A DNA stretch of 64,000 bases from Bradymonadales bacterium (GCA_016931535.1 JAFGEP010000096.1:1-64000), one strand, 5' to 3'; positions 1-16,498 are shown, counted from the first letter of the stretch. Numbers and translations are program-made. Notes: generated by a model from the sequence alone, not told the origin.

Positions 1-1
1 C

Positions 2-106
2 ATCGCGCTGATCACCCCCATCGCGATGGAGGTGGGCGTGCACTTCGCCATCCGGGAGGGTGGACGAACGGTGGGCGCCGGCGTGGTGACGGCCATCAAG
101 GAGTAG
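2..106 (+). CDS. tuf: Elongation factor Tu, C-terminal fragment
   Basis: The window opens inside this gene; only the last 34 residues and the TAG stop are present. The residues include [17 protein letters not shown], the highly conserved end of domain 3 of EF-Tu, the GTPase that brings aminoacyl-tRNA to the ribosome. It is followed at 187 by tRNA-Trp and then secE, the usual bacterial tuf-trnW-secE-nusG order, which supports the call. The 5' part lies outside the window. Confidence 0.95.
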   Translation: MALITPIAMEVGVHFAIREGGRTVGAGVVTAIKE

Positions 107-186
107 GGTCGAACGGAGCCGACGGAACGGCAAAGCCGCCGGATGCCGGCCGGAGGAGAGAGCCTCCGACGAGGTGAGGCGGGTCC

Positions 187-259
187 AGGCCAGTAGCTCG
201 AATGGTAGAGCGGCGGACTCCAAATCCGTAGGTTGGGGGTTCGAATCCCTCCTGGCCTG
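187..259 (+). tRNA. trnW: tRNA-Trp (CCA anticodon)
   Basis: A full cloverleaf can be folded by eye. The acceptor arms are AGGCCAG (187-193) and CTGGCCT (252-258) with discriminator G259. The anticodon stem is 213-217 with 225-229, with CCA at 220-222, and the T-loop reads TTCGAATC. The 3' CCA is not encoded. It lies between tuf and secE, a classic position for the tryptophan tRNA. Confidence 0.96.
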
Positions 260-298
260 TTGCAGGCCGAAGCGGTCTGTCGAGGGAGAGGCGAGAGC

Positions 299-679
299 GT
301 GGATGAGGTAAAGAAGTACATCGATTTCAGTTACCTCATAGGGTTGGTCCTGGTGACCTGGGTCTGCATGAAGATCGTGGACGCCCTGTGGCATATCTAC
401 GATCGGATGCCCAACCCTCGGATCCTGGCGGATCTGTCTTTGAGCACCGTGATCGGAGTCCTGGTGGGCATCGGCTTGACCGCCTACTTGAGGTTGAACC
501 CTCGGGTCTACCAGCTGGCGACTGAGTGTGGAGTGGAGCTGAAGAAGACCATCTGGCCAAGCTGGACCGAGACCAAGTCCAATACGGTGGTGGTCATCGT
601 GCTGACCTTCATCGTGGGGTTCATCCTGTGGTTCTTCGATTTGATCTGGAAAAACGTAACTGGTTTACTGTACGGGTGA
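299..679 (+). CDS. secE: Preprotein translocase subunit SecE, three-TM form
   Basis: This is the essential inner-membrane subunit that clamps SecY in the Sec translocon. I chose the GTG at 299, with GGGAGAGG at 284-291 as ribosome binding site. The longer open frame from 233 runs into the tRNA and is not credible. The 126-residue protein has three hydrophobic segments: about residues 9-30, 48-65 and 100-120. The conserved amphipathic region (KKTIWPSWTETKSNT) sits before the last one, which is the only membrane segment in minimal SecE proteins. The two extra N-terminal segments resemble the longer enterobacterial layout. It is followed at once by nusG. Confidence 0.93.
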   Translation: MDEVKKYIDFSYLIGLVLVTWVCMKIVDALWHIYDRMPNPRILADLSLSTVIGVLVGIGLTAYLRLNPRVYQLATECGVELKKTIWPSWTETKSNTVVVIVLTFIVGFILWFFDLIWKNVTGLLYG

Positions 680-697
680 TGTTTGGTGGCGTTCGCG

Positions 698-1252
698 ATG
701 AGTGAGGAATCAACCCCCCAAGCCCAATGGTACGCGGTCCATACCTACTCGGGGTATGAGAAGCGAGCCAAGGCCGCCCTTCTGGAACGGGCGCGCCTCA
801 AGGGGGTGGAGCACCTCGTCCAGGAGGTCATGATTCCCGAGGAGAACGTCGTCGAGGTGAAGAAGGGGGAGCGACACACCTCGACGAGAAAGCTCTTTCC
901 TGGCTACATCCTGGTCAAGATGATCCTGACGGATGAGACCTGGCACCTGATCAAGGATACCCCCAAGATCACCGGCTTCATCGGGGGAGAGGGGCGCAAC
1001 CCCCCTCCACTGCCCGCCTCCGAGGTGGCCAAGGTGACCCATCAGATCGAGGAAGGAAAGAGGGCGCCCAAGCCGATCCAGCACTTCGAGGAAGGTGATA
1101 CCGTCCGGGTGATCGACGGTCCGTTCATGAACTTCAGCGGCATTGTCGAGGAAGTGAACGCGGACAAGTGCAAACTACGCGTGTTGGTCAGCATCTTCGG
1201 GCGAGCCACCCCGATCGAGCTGGATTTCGTTCAGGTGGAGTCCACCGCCTAG
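698..1252 (+). CDS. nusG: Transcription termination/antitermination factor NusG
   Basis: NusG binds RNA polymerase, suppresses pausing and links it to Rho or the ribosome. The ATG at 698 gives 184 residues, close to the family norm; a TTG at 683 would add five. The NGN domain starts with [16 protein letters not shown] and contains FPGYILVKM. The C-terminal KOW domain is at about residues 130-184 ([16 protein letters not shown]). Neither start has a strong ribosome binding site. The secE stop is only about 20 bases upstream, so translational coupling is likely. Confidence 0.96.
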   Translation: MSEESTPQAQWYAVHTYSGYEKRAKAALLERARLKGVEHLVQEVMIPEENVVEVKKGERHTSTRKLFPGYILVKMILTDETWHLIKDTPKITGFIGGEGRNPPPLPASEVAKVTHQIEEGKRAPKPIQHFEEGDTVRVIDGPFMNFSGIVEEVNADKCKLRVLVSIFGRATPIELDFVQVESTA

Positions 1253-1307
1253 AGGGTCTCTTTACACACCCTGTACCGTTCATCCCCAACCGCGCCGAGG
1301 TGTCAGA

Positions 1308-1733
1308 ATGGGTAAGAAAGTTGCCGCGATCATCAAGCTGCAGGTAGAGGGCGGGAAAGCCAATCCCTCGCCGCCGGTGGGGCCTGCCTTGGGCCAACAC
1401 GGGGTGAACATCATGGAGTTCTGCAAGCAGTTCAACGCCAGAACTCAGGAGTCGATGGGGATGGTGACCCCGGTGGTCATCACCGTGTTCACCGACCGCT
1501 CCTTCAAGTTCATCACCAAGACTCCGCCGGCTGCGGTACTGGTCAAGAAGGCGCTCGGTATCCAGAGCGGTTCGGGGGTGCCCAACCGGGTGAAGGTGGG
1601 GACCATCACCGCGGCCCAGATCCGGGAGATCGCCGAACTGAAGATGCCTGATCTCAACGCTGCCGATCTGGATGCAGCGATCCGGATCATCGAAGGAACC
1701 TGCCGCTCCATGGGGGTGACCGTCCAGGGCTGA
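1308..1733 (+). CDS. rplK: 50S ribosomal protein L11
   Basis: The 141-residue length is standard for L11, which forms the GTPase-associated centre of the large subunit with 23S rRNA and the L10-L7/L12 stalk. The N-terminal domain has [19 protein letters not shown], the conserved proline-rich helix region, and the C-terminal RNA-binding domain ends near [10 protein letters not shown]. It follows nusG after about 55 bases and precedes rplA, the standard order. Confidence 0.98.
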   Translation: MGKKVAAIIKLQVEGGKANPSPPVGPALGQHGVNIMEFCKQFNARTQESMGMVTPVVITVFTDRSFKFITKTPPAAVLVKKALGIQSGSGVPNRVKVGTITAAQIREIAELKMPDLNAADLDAAIRIIEGTCRSMGVTVQG

Positions 1734-1797
1734 GCGGCCCGGGCCGCCGAGCGGAACGCAGCGCGGTGGCACGAGAACGATCGTTGGTGAGGACACT

Positions 1798-2517
1798 ATG
1801 CCGAAGCACGGGAAGAAATATCGACAAGCATTGTCTCTGGTCGATCGGGCCAGGCGCTATAGCCTCGATGAGGCGTTGGATCTGGTCAGGCGGGTCTCCT
1901 ACAGCAAGTTCAGCGGGTCGGTGGATGTGGCCCTGCGGCTCGGCGTGGATCCGCGCAAGGCCGACCAGATGGTGCGTGGTTCCGTGGTGTTGCCGCACGG
2001 CACGGGGAAAGAGGTGTCGGTCCTGGTCTTTGCCAAGGGGGAGAAGGAGAAGGAAGCCCGGGAGGCAGGAGCCGATTTTGTCGGCGCAGAAGACCTGATC
2101 GAGAAGATCAAGGGGGGCTGGACCGGTTTCCAGAAGGCGATCGCCACCCCCGACATGATGGGGCTGGTGGGTCCCATCGGGCGGATACTCGGTCCACGCG
2201 GCTTGATGCCCAACCCCAAGGTAGGCACGGTCACCGCGGATGTGAGCCGGGCGGTACGGGAGATGAAGGCCGGCCGGGTGGAGTACCGGACGGAAAAGAA
2301 GGGGGCCTTGATCCACGCCATCATCGGTCGGGTCGACTTCGAACCGGAGAAGCTCCGGGAGAACTTCTTGGCCTTACTGGATGCCGTGATCAAGTCCAAA
2401 CCGGCGGGGGCCAAGGGCACCTACCTGAGGACGGTCAGCCTCTCGGCAACCATGTCGCCGGGCATCAAGGTGGATCCGCTCTCCGCCCTGGCCTACTCCA
2501 AGGTGCAGGCCGGATGA
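1798..2517 (+). CDS. rplA: 50S ribosomal protein L1
   Basis: The 239-residue protein matches L1 in length and shows the family sequence [20 protein letters not shown]1 binds the mobile L1 stalk of 23S rRNA and, in many bacteria, represses its own rplKA mRNA. The ATG at 1798 follows TGGTGAGGACACT. It sits between rplK and the long leader of rplJ. Confidence 0.98.
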   Translation: MPKHGKKYRQALSLVDRARRYSLDEALDLVRRVSYSKFSGSVDVALRLGVDPRKADQMVRGSVVLPHGTGKEVSVLVFAKGEKEKEAREAGADFVGAEDLIEKIKGGWTGFQKAIATPDMMGLVGPIGRILGPRGLMPNPKVGTVTADVSRAVREMKAGRVEYRTEKKGALIHAIIGRVDFEPEKLRENFLALLDAVIKSKPAGAKGTYLRTVSLSATMSPGIKVDPLSALAYSKVQAG

Positions 2518-2837
2518 GAACGAGCCGTCGTCGGGTGCCACCAGGGGACCCGACGGGCGGACGGTGATTTCAGACACCCGCAGGTCGGGTGATCCAGAAG
2601 GGGCAAGGAGACTCTTGCCCCATGCGGAACCTGAGAAGTCGGTAGCGGAAGCGTAAAGCCGGCGGAGGTGAACTGCAGTCGATCCGGGCGGTCGCGTGGC
2701 CCGGGCATCCCTCCAGACCGATCGAGCTCAGGTCCGCAACCGAAAGCGGGCGGCGGTGGAACCGTCAACTCCTCCTGTGGGGAGGGGGGGAGACCGCGGC
2801 GCTGTCGAGGGCCGTGGAAACCAAAGGGAGCCAGTCG
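2518..2837 (+). promoter_or_regulatory. rplJ leader region (L10-leader type) with hairpin
   Basis: This 320-base stretch between rplA and rplJ has no gene that I accept. In many bacteria an L10 leader RNA lies here, bound by the L10-(L12) complex for feedback control. I see one clear hairpin with 8-bp perfect arms, GGGGCAAG (2600-2607) and CTTGCCCC (2614-2621), and a 6-base loop. It is not followed by a U-run, so it is not an ordinary terminator. The L10-binding kink-turn itself was not verified by eye. Confidence 0.5.
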
Positions 2838-3365
2838 ATGCAAAGAACAGAGAAGGAAGCCCAGGTCGAGGCTTTTCGTGAGGATGTCAGCCAGGCGGAA
2901 GCGGTGGTGCTGGCCGAGTTTCACGGTCTGACGGTGCCGGAGGCCACCGAGTTGAGACAACGGCTGCGCCGATCGCAGGTGGCCTACAAGGTGTTCAAAA
3001 ACACGCTGGCCAAGCGAGCCATCGCCGGGACGGAGATGGAGGCCATCGCCGATTCGCTGGTAGGGCCGACGGCCTGGATCTACTCCTCGGTCGATCCCAT
3101 CCTGCCGGCCAAGCTGGTGTCCGATTACCTGGCAGAGACGAGCACCGACCACCTTCGGGTGAAGCGGGGCTACCTCCAGGGCAAAGCGTTGAGCCCCCAG
3201 GAGGTGATCGCGCTGGCCAAGCTGCCCGGGCAGCGGGAGCTCCGGGCGCAACTTTTAGGGCTGTTGACGGCGGTTCCTGCCAAGCTGTTGCGGGTTCTGC
3301 AGGCTCGACCGGTCGAGTTTCTCCGAGTGCTTGAGGCGAGGCGGCAGGAGCTGGAAGAACCATGA
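2838..3365 (+). CDS. rplJ: 50S ribosomal protein L10
   Basis: L10 forms the base of the ribosomal stalk and carries L7/L12 dimers on its C-terminal helix. I chose the ATG at 2838 (MQRTEKEAQ), with AAAGGGAG at 2823-2830 as a well-spaced ribosome binding site, giving 175 residues. The GTG at 2814 lies upstream of that site. Conserved parts include VLAEFHGLTV near residue 30 and FKNTLAKRAI near residue 55. rplL follows after about 90 bases. Confidence 0.96.
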   Translation: MQRTEKEAQVEAFREDVSQAEAVVLAEFHGLTVPEATELRQRLRRSQVAYKVFKNTLAKRAIAGTEMEAIADSLVGPTAWIYSSVDPILPAKLVSDYLAETSTDHLRVKRGYLQGKALSPQEVIALAKLPGQRELRAQLLGLLTAVPAKLLRVLQARPVEFLRVLEARRQELEEP

Positions 3366-3457
3366 GGTCCGGCGAGGTGGCTGGATGGGGGGCCGGGTAG
3401 GCCAGGCCTCTGTTATCTGACGAAGAAGATCACTAATCCAAGGGAGAAGAGCGTACC

Positions 3458-3841
3458 ATGTCCGATGTAACCCAAGAGCAAGTCATCGATTACCTGAGTG
3501 GTTTGAACGTGTTGCAGCTGGGCGAGCTGGTCAAGGTGTTGGAGGAGCAGTGGGGGGTGACCGCCGCAGCGGCCGCACCCATGGCCATGGCCATGCCGGC
3601 GGGTGGGGCGGCGCCTCAGGTCGAGGAGCAGACCGAGTTCAACGTGGTGTTGACCGGCTTTGGCGACAAGAAGATCCAGGTCATCAAGGAGATCCGTGCC
3701 ATCACGGGATTGGGTCTGAAGGAGGCCAAGGATCTGGTCGAAGGCGTTCCCGGCACGGTCAAGGAAGGGGTGTCCAAGGACGAGGCCAAGCAGATCAAGG
3801 AGAAGATCGAGGCCGCCGGCGGGACTGTCGAGATCAAGTAG
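3458..3841 (+). CDS. rplL: 50S ribosomal protein L7/L12
   Basis: This is the stalk protein that recruits translation factors. The 127-residue chain shows the three usual parts: an N-terminal dimerisation helix pair (about 1-35), an Ala/Met-rich flexible hinge ([15 protein letters not shown]), and a C-terminal domain with the factor-binding helix [17 protein letters not shown]. The start is ATG at 3458. A 420-base gap follows before rpoB. Confidence 0.98.
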   Translation: MSDVTQEQVIDYLSGLNVLQLGELVKVLEEQWGVTAAAAAPMAMAMPAGGAAPQVEEQTEFNVVLTGFGDKKIQVIKEIRAITGLGLKEAKDLVEGVPGTVKEGVSKDEAKQIKEKIEAAGGTVEIK

Positions 3842-4261
3842 GGTCTGCAGGTGGGTCCCACCTGAGGGGGCCACCCCGAGGGACGGCGGGAGGACTCGGC
3901 GGTGAAATGCACAGCGTGGGGGGGGCCGGCTGTTGCGGGTCGCTTTTTGTGATCCGCGAGGAGAACGCCTTGACGTGTGCGCTTCCAGACACTAATATGC
4001 AAATCTCGCGCCGTTTAGACCGGTGACTGTGGGCGATTTCCTTACAACGAATGTGCAGGTAACCTGGGGACAGCCATGGTGGAACATGCAGCGTGGTGCA
4101 CGCGCTCGTGCGAAGCCACCGTGACCCGGCGGGTTGCCGCGTTTCAGCCGATGGTGAACGCGGGGCTGTCCTACTGACCAGCTTAAAGCAGGGGCAAGCA
4201 ACCTGCTCCCAGCAGCGGGCCAACCAGTCTTCATCTTCAAGAGCACCAGAGAGGTGAGCGA
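3842..4261 (+). other. rplL-rpoB intergenic region (420 b)
   Basis: No gene is supported here. There is a hairpin at 3935-3941 paired with 3951-3957 (one G-U pair) whose loop contains five Ts. It could be an attenuator or an RNA-processing site; in E. coli an RNase III site and attenuator occupy this gap. A promoter-like pair follows at 3970-3998 (listed separately), and about 260 bases of transcribed leader then precede rpoB. Confidence 0.5.
3970..3998 (+). promoter_or_regulatory. Sigma70 promoter ahead of rpoB
   Basis: TTGACG (3970-3975) and TAATAT (3993-3998) are separated by exactly 17 bases. Each hexamer matches the sigma70 consensus at five of six positions. It would start transcription near 4005, giving rpoBC a source separate from the ribosomal protein genes. 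Confidence 0.7.
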
Positions 4262-7200
4262 ATGGCGTCTGTTGTACAGACCAACTTCCGCCTGCGTAAG
4301 AACTACGGGAAGACCGAACAAATCGTCTCCATACCCAACCTGATCGGGATCCAAAAGCGGTCTTACGAGCAGTTTCTGCAGTCCGAGGTCTCCCCCGAAG
4401 AGCGGGCGGACATCGGGCTGCAGGCGGTGTTCAAGAGCGTCTTTCCCATCAAGGACTTCAACGAGACCTCCTCGCTGGAGTTCGTGGAGTACCGGCTAGA
4501 CAAGCCCAAGTACGACGTGGAGGAGTGCCTGCAACGGGGCATGACCTTCGCGGCTCCCATCAAGGTCGTCATTCGCCTGGTCGTCTGGGATGTGAACGAA
4601 GAGACGCAGCTCCGGAGCATCCGCGACGTCAAGGAGCAAGAGGTGTTCTTCGGCGAGATCCCGCTGATGACGGAGCACGGCACCTTCATCATCAACGGGA
4701 CCGAACGGGTCGTCGTGAGCCAGCTCCATCGCTCTCCCGGCGCTTTCTTCGACCACGACAAAGGGAAGACCCATTCGAGCGGCAAGCTGCTCTACTCGGC
4801 CCGGGTGATCCCCTACCGAGGCTCCTGGCTGGATTTCGAGTTCGATGCCAAGGACATCCTGCACTGCCGCATCGACCGGCGGCGCAAGATGCCAGCCACC
4901 ATCCTCTTGAGGGCGCTGGGATACAGCACTGAGCAGCTCTTGGAGTACTACTACGACAGCGAGATCATCTACCTGAGACGGGATGGAGACCAGGTCCTCT
5001 ACGAGAAGGAGTTCGAACCCGCTACCCTGGCCGGTCAGATCGCCACGGTGCCTATCTGCCATCCCGAGACCGGCAAGGTCCTGGTCAAGCAGTACAAGAA
5101 GATCACCAAGGCGATGGCGGCCAAGCTGAAGCTGGCCAAGGTGGATCGGATCCCGGTGACCGAGGCCGACGTGGTCGGACGGGTCGCGGTTCGAGACATC
5201 TACGACCCGGAAACGGGTGAGATCCTGATCGAATGCAACGAGGAGATCTCGGAGGGCGCCCTCCAGGATCTCGTCCACCGGGGGATCGAGAGCATCGCGC
5301 TGGTGCTGGTCCATGGCTCCCCCTCCGGACCGTCCATCCGAGATACCCTGGCCTTGGACAAGATTACCTCCCCGGACGAGGCGATCCTGGAGATCTACCA
5401 GCGGTTGCGGCCCGGGGATCCGCCGACGCTGGATCAGGCCACTCAGCTCTTCAACAACCTGTTCTTCAACCCGGAGCGGTACGATCTCTCCAAGGTGGGA
5501 CGACTCAAGCTGAACCACAAGTTCGCGCTGAACCTGCCCCTGGATGAAGCGGTCCTCACCCGGGCCGACATCATGGAGACGGTGCGCTACCTGGTGGAGC
5601 TGCGCACCCGCAACGGTCCCATCGACGACATCGACCACCTGGGCAATCGACGGGTGCGGGCGGTGGGAGAGCTCTTGGAGAACCAGTACCGCATCGGCCT
5701 GGTGCGCATGGAGCGGGCCATCAAGGAACGGATGAGCATGGCCCAGGATCTGGAACGCCAGATGCCCCACGACCTGATCAACGCCAAGCCGGTGACGGCC
5801 GTGGTGCGCGAGTACTTCGGATCGAGCCAGCTCAGCCAGTTCATGGACCAGACCAACCCGCTCAGTGAGATTACCCACAAGCGGCGGCTGAGCGCACTGG
5901 GACCCGGCGGGCTGACGCGGGAACGGGCCGGATTCGAGGTTCGCGACGTCCATCCGACACACTACGGGCGGATCTGCCCCATCGAGACCCCTGAGGGTCC
6001 CAACATCGGCCTGATCGCCAGCCTGGCGACCTTCGCTCGGGTCAACGAGTACGGGTTCATCGAGAGCCCCTACCGGGTGGTCAAGGACGGGAAGGTGACG
6101 GGGGATGTCTCCTTTTTCTCGGCGCTGGAGGAGGAGGGGCACGTCATCGCCCAGGCCAATACCCGCTACGATCGCAAGAACGGCAAGATCCTCGAGGAGA
6201 TGGTGATCTGCCGCAAGGGGGGAGAGCCGGCCATGCTGTCGGGCAAGGAGTGCACCCTGATGGATGTCTCCCCCAACCAGCTGGTCAGCGTGGCGGCCTC
6301 GTTGATTCCCTTCCTGGAGAACGACGATGCCAACCGGGCGCTGATGGGATCCAACATGCAGCGCCAGGCGGTCCCGCTGCTGCGGACCTGCGCTCCGTTG
6401 GTGGGTACGGGGGTGGAGCGGATCGTGGCCCGCGATTCGGGGGTCACGGTGGTGTCCAACCGCGCCGGCGTGGTGGAGAGCGTGGATGCCAGCCGCATCG
6501 TCATCCGGTGCGAGGGCGAGGGCGAGGAGATCACGGCCAAGCCGGACATCTACAACCTGATCAAGTACCAGCGATCCAACCAGAACACCTGTATCAACCA
6601 GAAACCGATCGTATCGGTCGGGGAGCAGGTCAACAGGGGTGATGTCATCGCCGACGGGCCGGCCACCGATCGGGGCGAGCTGGCTCTAGGACAGAACCTG
6701 TTGGTGGCCTTCATGCCCTGGCACGGCTACAACTTCGAGGACTCCATCCTGATCTCGGAGCGGGTGGTCCGGGATGACACCTTCACCTCGATCCACATCG
6801 AGGAGTTCGAGTGCATCGCCCGGGACACCAAGTTGGGACCGGAGGAGATCACGCGGGACATCCCCAATGTGGGGGAGGAGGCGCTGGCCAACCTGGACGA
6901 GTCGGGGATCATCCGGATCGGCGCCGAGGTCAATCCGGGGGATATCCTGGTGGGCAAGATCACGCCCAAGGGGGAGACCCAGTTCAGCCCGGAGGAGAAC
7001 CTGCTTCGGGCCATCTTCGGCGAGAAGGCGGGCGATGTGCGCGACAGCTCGCTGCGGGTGCCGCCCGGGGTGTCCGGGACGGTGATCAACGCCAAGGTGT
7101 TCAGCCGGAAGGGGACGGAGAAGGACGAGCGCACCCGCCAGATCGAGCAGGAAGAGGAGGCCCGCCTGCTCAAGGATCAAAACGACCAGATCAAGATCAT

Positions 7201-8383
7201 CCGGGATGTGGTCTACCGGCAGATCGGGCGGCTGTTGGTGGGCCAGGAGCTGGCCACCAGCCTGGTTGACCAGCGCAAGAACGTGCTGGTGGCCAAGGGG
7301 GTGGTGCTGACCGACGAGCTCTTGGAGCAGATCCCGAGACGCCACTGGAAAGACCTGGCCCTGGAAGGGGCGGCCGAGATCGAGGCCAAGATCCGGGATA
7401 GCCTCTCCTACCTGGACGACCAGATCCAGGGGATCCGTCTGGCGACCAGCGAGCGGATCAGCAAGATCCAGAAGGGGGACGAGCTGCCTCCGGGGGTCAT
7501 CAAGATGGTCAAGGTGTACGTGGCCATCAAGCGCAAGCTGCAGGTGGGGGACAAGATGGCAGGCCGCCACGGGAACAAGGGGGTGCTCTCCATCATCTTG
7601 CCGGAGCAGGACATGCCCTACCTGGAGGATGGCACACCGGTGGACATCGTGCTGAACCCCCTGGGGGTGCCCAGCCGGATGAACGTGGGGCAGGTCTTGG
7701 AGACCCACCTGGGCGGGGCGGCCTACCAGCTCGGGTTGGCGGTCTACGGGCTGATCCAGGTGGGGAAGCGGCAGGAAGCCCGGGCCTTGTTGAAGAAGGT
7801 GTTCGACAAGCCGGAGTTCTCCTCGCAGCTGGACATGTTGGACGACGAGGACGTGGAGCGGATGGTGGCCACCATGAAAGGCGGCATCTACGTGGCCTCC
7901 CCGGTGTTCGATGGGGCCAAGGAGGAGGAGATCCGCGATCTGCTGAAGTTGGCAGGGCTTCCCCTGGACGGCAAGGTCACCCTGTACGACGGCCGCACGG
8001 GACAGCCGTTCGAGAACCGAGTGACGGTGGGGCTGATGTACATGCTCAAGCTCCATCACCTGGTGGACGACAAGATCCACGCCCGCTCCATCGGCCCCTA
8101 CAGCCTGGTGACCCAGCAGCCGCTAGGTGGGAAGGCCCAGTTTGGAGGACAGCGGCTGGGTGAGATGGAGGTGTGGGCCATGGAGGCCTACGGAGCGGCC
8201 TACGCCCTCCAGGAGTTTCTCACCGTGAAGTCGGACGACGTGTCGGGGCGCACCCGGATCTACGAGAGCATCGTGAAGGGGGACTACCAGTTGGATGCAG
8301 GTCTGCCAGAGAGCTTCAACGTGCTGATCAAGGAGATGCACAGTCTGGGGTTGAATGTAGAGCTGATGGAGGAAGCCGGATAA
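4262..8383 (+). CDS. rpoB: DNA-directed RNA polymerase subunit beta
   Basis: The 1373-residue protein is a full-length beta subunit. The rifampicin-binding region lies near residues 519-585 ([30 protein letters not shown]). The positions that mutate to resistance in E. coli (D516, H526, S531) are all wild type, so a sensitive enzyme is predicted from family knowledge. Later conserved parts include [14 protein letters not shown] and [11 protein letters not shown], near the active centre. The ATG at 4262 follows AGAGGTGAGCG. rpoC starts 90 bases downstream, so the two form one operon. Confidence 0.99.
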   Translation: MASVVQTNFRLRKNYGKTEQIVSIPNLIGIQKRSYEQFLQSEVSPEERADIGLQAVFKSVFPIKDFNETSSLEFVEYRLDKPKYDVEECLQRGMTFAAPIKVVIRLVVWDVNEETQLRSIRDVKEQEVFFGEIPLMTEHGTFIINGTERVVVSQLHRSPGAFFDHDKGKTHSSGKLLYSARVIPYRGSWLDFEFDAKDILHCRIDRRRKMPATILLRALGYSTEQLLEYYYDSEIIYLRRDGDQVLYEKEFEPATLAGQIATVPICHPETGKVLVKQYKKITKAMAAKLKLAKVDRIPVTEADVVGRVAVRDIYDPETGEILIECNEEISEGALQDLVHRGIESIALVLVHGSPSGPSIRDTLALDKITSPDEAILEIYQRLRPGDPPTLDQATQLFNNLFFNPERYDLSKVGRLKLNHKFALNLPLDEAVLTRADIMETVRYLVELRTRNGPIDDIDHLGNRRVRAVGELLENQYRIGLVRMERAIKERMSMAQDLERQMPHDLINAKPVTAVVREYFGSSQLSQFMDQTNPLSEITHKRRLSALGPGGLTRERAGFEVRDVHPTHYGRICPIETPEGPNIGLIASLATFARVNEYGFIESPYRVVKDGKVTGDVSFFSALEEEGHVIAQANTRYDRKNGKILEEMVICRKGGEPAMLSGKECTLMDVSPNQLVSVAASLIPFLENDDANRALMGSNMQRQAVPLLRTCAPLVGTGVERIVARDSGVTVVSNRAGVVESVDASRIVIRCEGEGEEITAKPDIYNLIKYQRSNQNTCINQKPIVSVGEQVNRGDVIADGPATDRGELALGQNLLVAFMPWHGYNFEDSILISERVVRDDTFTSIHIEEFECIARDTKLGPEEITRDIPNVGEEALANLDESGIIRIGAEVNPGDILVGKITPKGETQFSPEENLLRAIFGEKAGDVRDSSLRVPPGVSGTVINAKVFSRKGTEKDERTRQIEQEEEARLLKDQNDQIKIIRDVVYRQIGRLLVGQELATSLVDQRKNVLVAKGVVLTDELLEQIPRRHWKDLALEGAAEIEAKIRDSLSYLDDQIQGIRLATSERISKIQKGDELPPGVIKMVKVYVAIKRKLQVGDKMAGRHGNKGVLSIILPEQDMPYLEDGTPVDIVLNPLGVPSRMNVGQVLETHLGGAAYQLGLAVYGLIQVGKRQEARALLKKVFDKPEFSSQLDMLDDEDVERMVATMKGGIYVASPVFDGAKEEEIRDLLKLAGLPLDGKVTLYDGRTGQPFENRVTVGLMYMLKLHHLVDDKIHARSIGPYSLVTQQPLGGKAQFGGQRLGEMEVWAMEAYGAAYALQEFLTVKSDDVSGRTRIYESIVKGDYQLDAGLPESFNVLIKEMHSLGLNVELMEEAG

Positions 8384-8473
8384 CCGGTCGGGACGGCCAG
8401 AAAGCCGGAGCAACCGGGGCGCACATCCGGCGTCTCGACCCAGGCATCCGGTCATCTTCACAGGGAGAAGACC

Positions 8474-12568
<4,095 letters not shown>

Positions 12569-12650
12569 AGTCTTGAGTTACCCTGGTGCACCCTGGTGGA
12601 TGTTCCTGCAACACACCGGATCTCCGCGAGTGAAGCGCTCCTGGCTCGCC

Positions 12651-12678
12651 TTGACAGCCGGGAGAGGGGCGCTACACT
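12651..12678 (+). promoter_or_regulatory. Sigma70 promoter ahead of dnaG
   Basis: TTGACA (12651-12656, perfect -35) and TACACT (12673-12678, four of six) are separated by 16 bases. Predicted transcription would begin near 12685, which leaves a short leader before the ATG at 12712 and argues against the upstream GTG at 12688 as start. Confidence 0.65.
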
Positions 12679-12711
12679 CATACATTTGTGACGTCGGTCA
12701 GGCCCGGGCGC

Positions 12712-14499
12712 ATGTCCGATCTGTATCCTGAAAGCGCGGTTGAAGAGGTACTGGCACGCACCGATATCCTCAGCGTGATCGAGCCCTATGTCCACCTGGT
12801 GCGCAAGGGGGGGCGGTACTTCGGCCTCTGCCCCTTTCACCAGGAGAAGAGCCCCTCGTTCAGCGTCAGCGCCGAACGGGGTCTTTTCTACTGCTTTGGC
12901 TGCGGCGCGGGAGGGTCGGTTCTGCAGTTTTTGATGCGCATGGAGGGCTGGAGCTTTGGCGAGGCCCTGGAGGAGCTGGCTCGGCGAGCCGGGGTGAGGC
13001 TGGCGCGCCCCAACCCCGAGGAGCAAAGGCGACGGGACAGGCGGCGGTCGGAGCAGGAGGCCTACTTCGGCCTCACCGAGATGGCCACCACCTTTTTCCA
13101 GCAGCAGCTGCAAGGCGGCCATTCCCCCCAAGCCAACCGATACCTGGCCGAACGAGGGGTCGATGAAGAGACCGCCCGCCTTTTCCGCCTGGGATACGCA
13201 CCCGATGGCTGGGATCACCTGCTGCGATTTCTACGCCGGAATAACCTCTCGGAGCGGGCCGTTGAAGCAGCGGGTCTGGCCATTCCCCGGCGTAGCGGGG
13301 GGTACTACGACCGCTTCCGGGATCGCATCGTCTTCCCGGTCATCGACACCTTGGGGCGGGTCGTCGGATTCTCCGCAAGGGCCCTGGGGCAAGTGGAGGA
13401 GCAGAAGTACATCAACTCGCCCGATCTGCCCTTTTTCAAGAAGGGGGAGCAGCTGTTCGGAATCCACGCGGCCAAGGAGCACTTCCGGAAAGAGGGGGAA
13501 GCGGTCCTGGTCGAGGGGAACTTCGACGTGGTCACCCTGCACGCGGCCGGAGTGAGGACCGCCGTGGCCCCATTGGGAACCGCGCTGACGGCCGAACAGA
13601 CCCGGCTCTTGAGCCGGCTGGTGGACAGCGCCGTGGTGGTGTTCGATGGAGACGAGGCGGGTAGACGGGCCATGATGCGATGCCTGGAACCCTGCTACCG
13701 TTCTGGCCTGGCTGTCCGAGCAGCACTGCTGCCGGCCGATACCGACCCGGACAGCTTGGTCAAACAGCAGGGGGTGGAGCCGTTTCGTGCCTTGCTGCAG
13801 TACGCGCGACCCCTGGCCGAGGTGGTCCTGGACCGGGCGATAACCGAGGCGGTGGGCGGTTCACTGGAAGAACGGATGCAGGCGGGGCGGGCAGCGGCCG
13901 AGCTGCTCGGTCTGCTCCCCGAGGGCGGGTTGCGGCGCGGGTATACGGAGGAGGTGGCCCGTCGGCTGGACCTGCCGATCGAAGAGGTGGCAGCCGGGAT
14001 CAAGCCGGTGAAAGCACAGCCGGCGGCGCAATCCGGTCCGGTCCAACCGTTGTCGGACAATGACCGGCTGTGGATCCAGTTGGTAGTGGAGCTGCCTGCT
14101 CTGGCCGAGCGGCTGGTGGAGGACCAGCCCTTCTGGCGCCTGCTTCACCCTGCCGTGCATCAGTTGGCCCAGCTGCTGGTAGAACAGGGGCTTGCCAAGC
14201 AGGGGGAGATGCGGATCGACCGCCTGGTCGAAAGGCTGGACGAGACGACGAGGAGCCAGATCCTGCAGGCCATCGCGTCACCCCAGCTGCATTCCGAAGG
14301 ACAGGCGGAGATCGCCTTCGAAAAACAGATGAGAAAGCTCAAGCTGGACTACCTCCACCAGTCCAAGAAAAAGCTGGCCGAACAGATGCGGGCAGCCGAG
14401 AAGGCGGGAGACGAGCGGCGGTTTGCCGAACTTGTCGAGAGGGATCGAGACCTGACTCAGGAGTTGCAGGCGGTAAAGAGGCATCAGCCCTACCTGTGA
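12712..14499 (+). CDS. dnaG: DNA primase DnaG
   Basis: DnaG makes the RNA primers for replication. I chose the ATG at 12712 (MSDLYPESAVEEV), giving 595 residues, because the GTG at 12688 would sit at the predicted transcription start. The CHC2 zinc-binding domain is at about residues 40-64 (CPFHQEKSPSFS, YCFGCGAGG). The TOPRIM catalytic core has the acidic motifs VEGNFDVV and VVVFDGDEAGRRAM. The C-terminal part is the helicase-interaction region. It pairs with rpoD downstream, as in the macromolecular synthesis operon. Confidence 0.97.
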   Translation: MSDLYPESAVEEVLARTDILSVIEPYVHLVRKGGRYFGLCPFHQEKSPSFSVSAERGLFYCFGCGAGGSVLQFLMRMEGWSFGEALEELARRAGVRLARPNPEEQRRRDRRRSEQEAYFGLTEMATTFFQQQLQGGHSPQANRYLAERGVDEETARLFRLGYAPDGWDHLLRFLRRNNLSERAVEAAGLAIPRRSGGYYDRFRDRIVFPVIDTLGRVVGFSARALGQVEEQKYINSPDLPFFKKGEQLFGIHAAKEHFRKEGEAVLVEGNFDVVTLHAAGVRTAVAPLGTALTAEQTRLLSRLVDSAVVVFDGDEAGRRAMMRCLEPCYRSGLAVRAALLPADTDPDSLVKQQGVEPFRALLQYARPLAEVVLDRAITEAVGGSLEERMQAGRAAAELLGLLPEGGLRRGYTEEVARRLDLPIEEVAAGIKPVKAQPAAQSGPVQPLSDNDRLWIQLVVELPALAERLVEDQPFWRLLHPAVHQLAQLLVEQGLAKQGEMRIDRLVERLDETTRSQILQAIASPQLHSEGQAEIAFEKQMRKLKLDYLHQSKKKLAEQMRAAEKAGDERRFAELVERDRDLTQELQAVKRHQPYL

Positions 14500-14559
14500 G
14501 GCCCGTGGACCTCAACCGGTTCGCACCGGGGCGACGCCTGCCCAGTCCGGAGGAGATGA

Positions 14560-16323
<1,764 letters not shown>

Positions 16324-16425
16324 GGCCGGCTCTGCTTTTCCAGCCAGAAACCTTGATCTTCCGGATCGGATTCGCTATAGACCCTCGCAGCGCGGCCAAG
16401 CAAGGAAGGTCGCCCCATGGCCATC

Positions 16426-16498
16426 GGGCCTATAGCTCAGTTGGCAGAGCCGCCGGCTCATAACCGGCTGGTCCCTGGTTCGAGTCCAGGTGGGCCCA
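16426..16498 (+). tRNA. tRNA with CAU anticodon (elongator Met, or Ile2)
   Basis: The acceptor stem is GGGCCTA (16426-16432) with TGGGCCC (16491-16497) and discriminator A16498. The anticodon stem is 16452-16456 with 16464-16468, with CAT at 16459-16461. G1-C72 pairs and the anticodon stem lacks the three-GC-pair signature, so it is not the initiator. CAU tRNAs can also be isoleucine tRNAs when lysidine-modified, and the sequence does not settle which. CCA is not encoded. Confidence 0.9.

Noticed and set aside
233..298. Upstream extension of the secE frame from 233 (MGVRIPPG...)
   Set aside because: It runs through the 3' half of tRNA-Trp; GTG 299 has a proper ribosome binding site.
4496..6142. 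548-codon open frame on the minus strand inside rpoB
   Set aside because: It is antisense to a conserved rpoB region and its protein is His/Asp/Leu-rich nonsense of the kind produced by GC-rich third positions.
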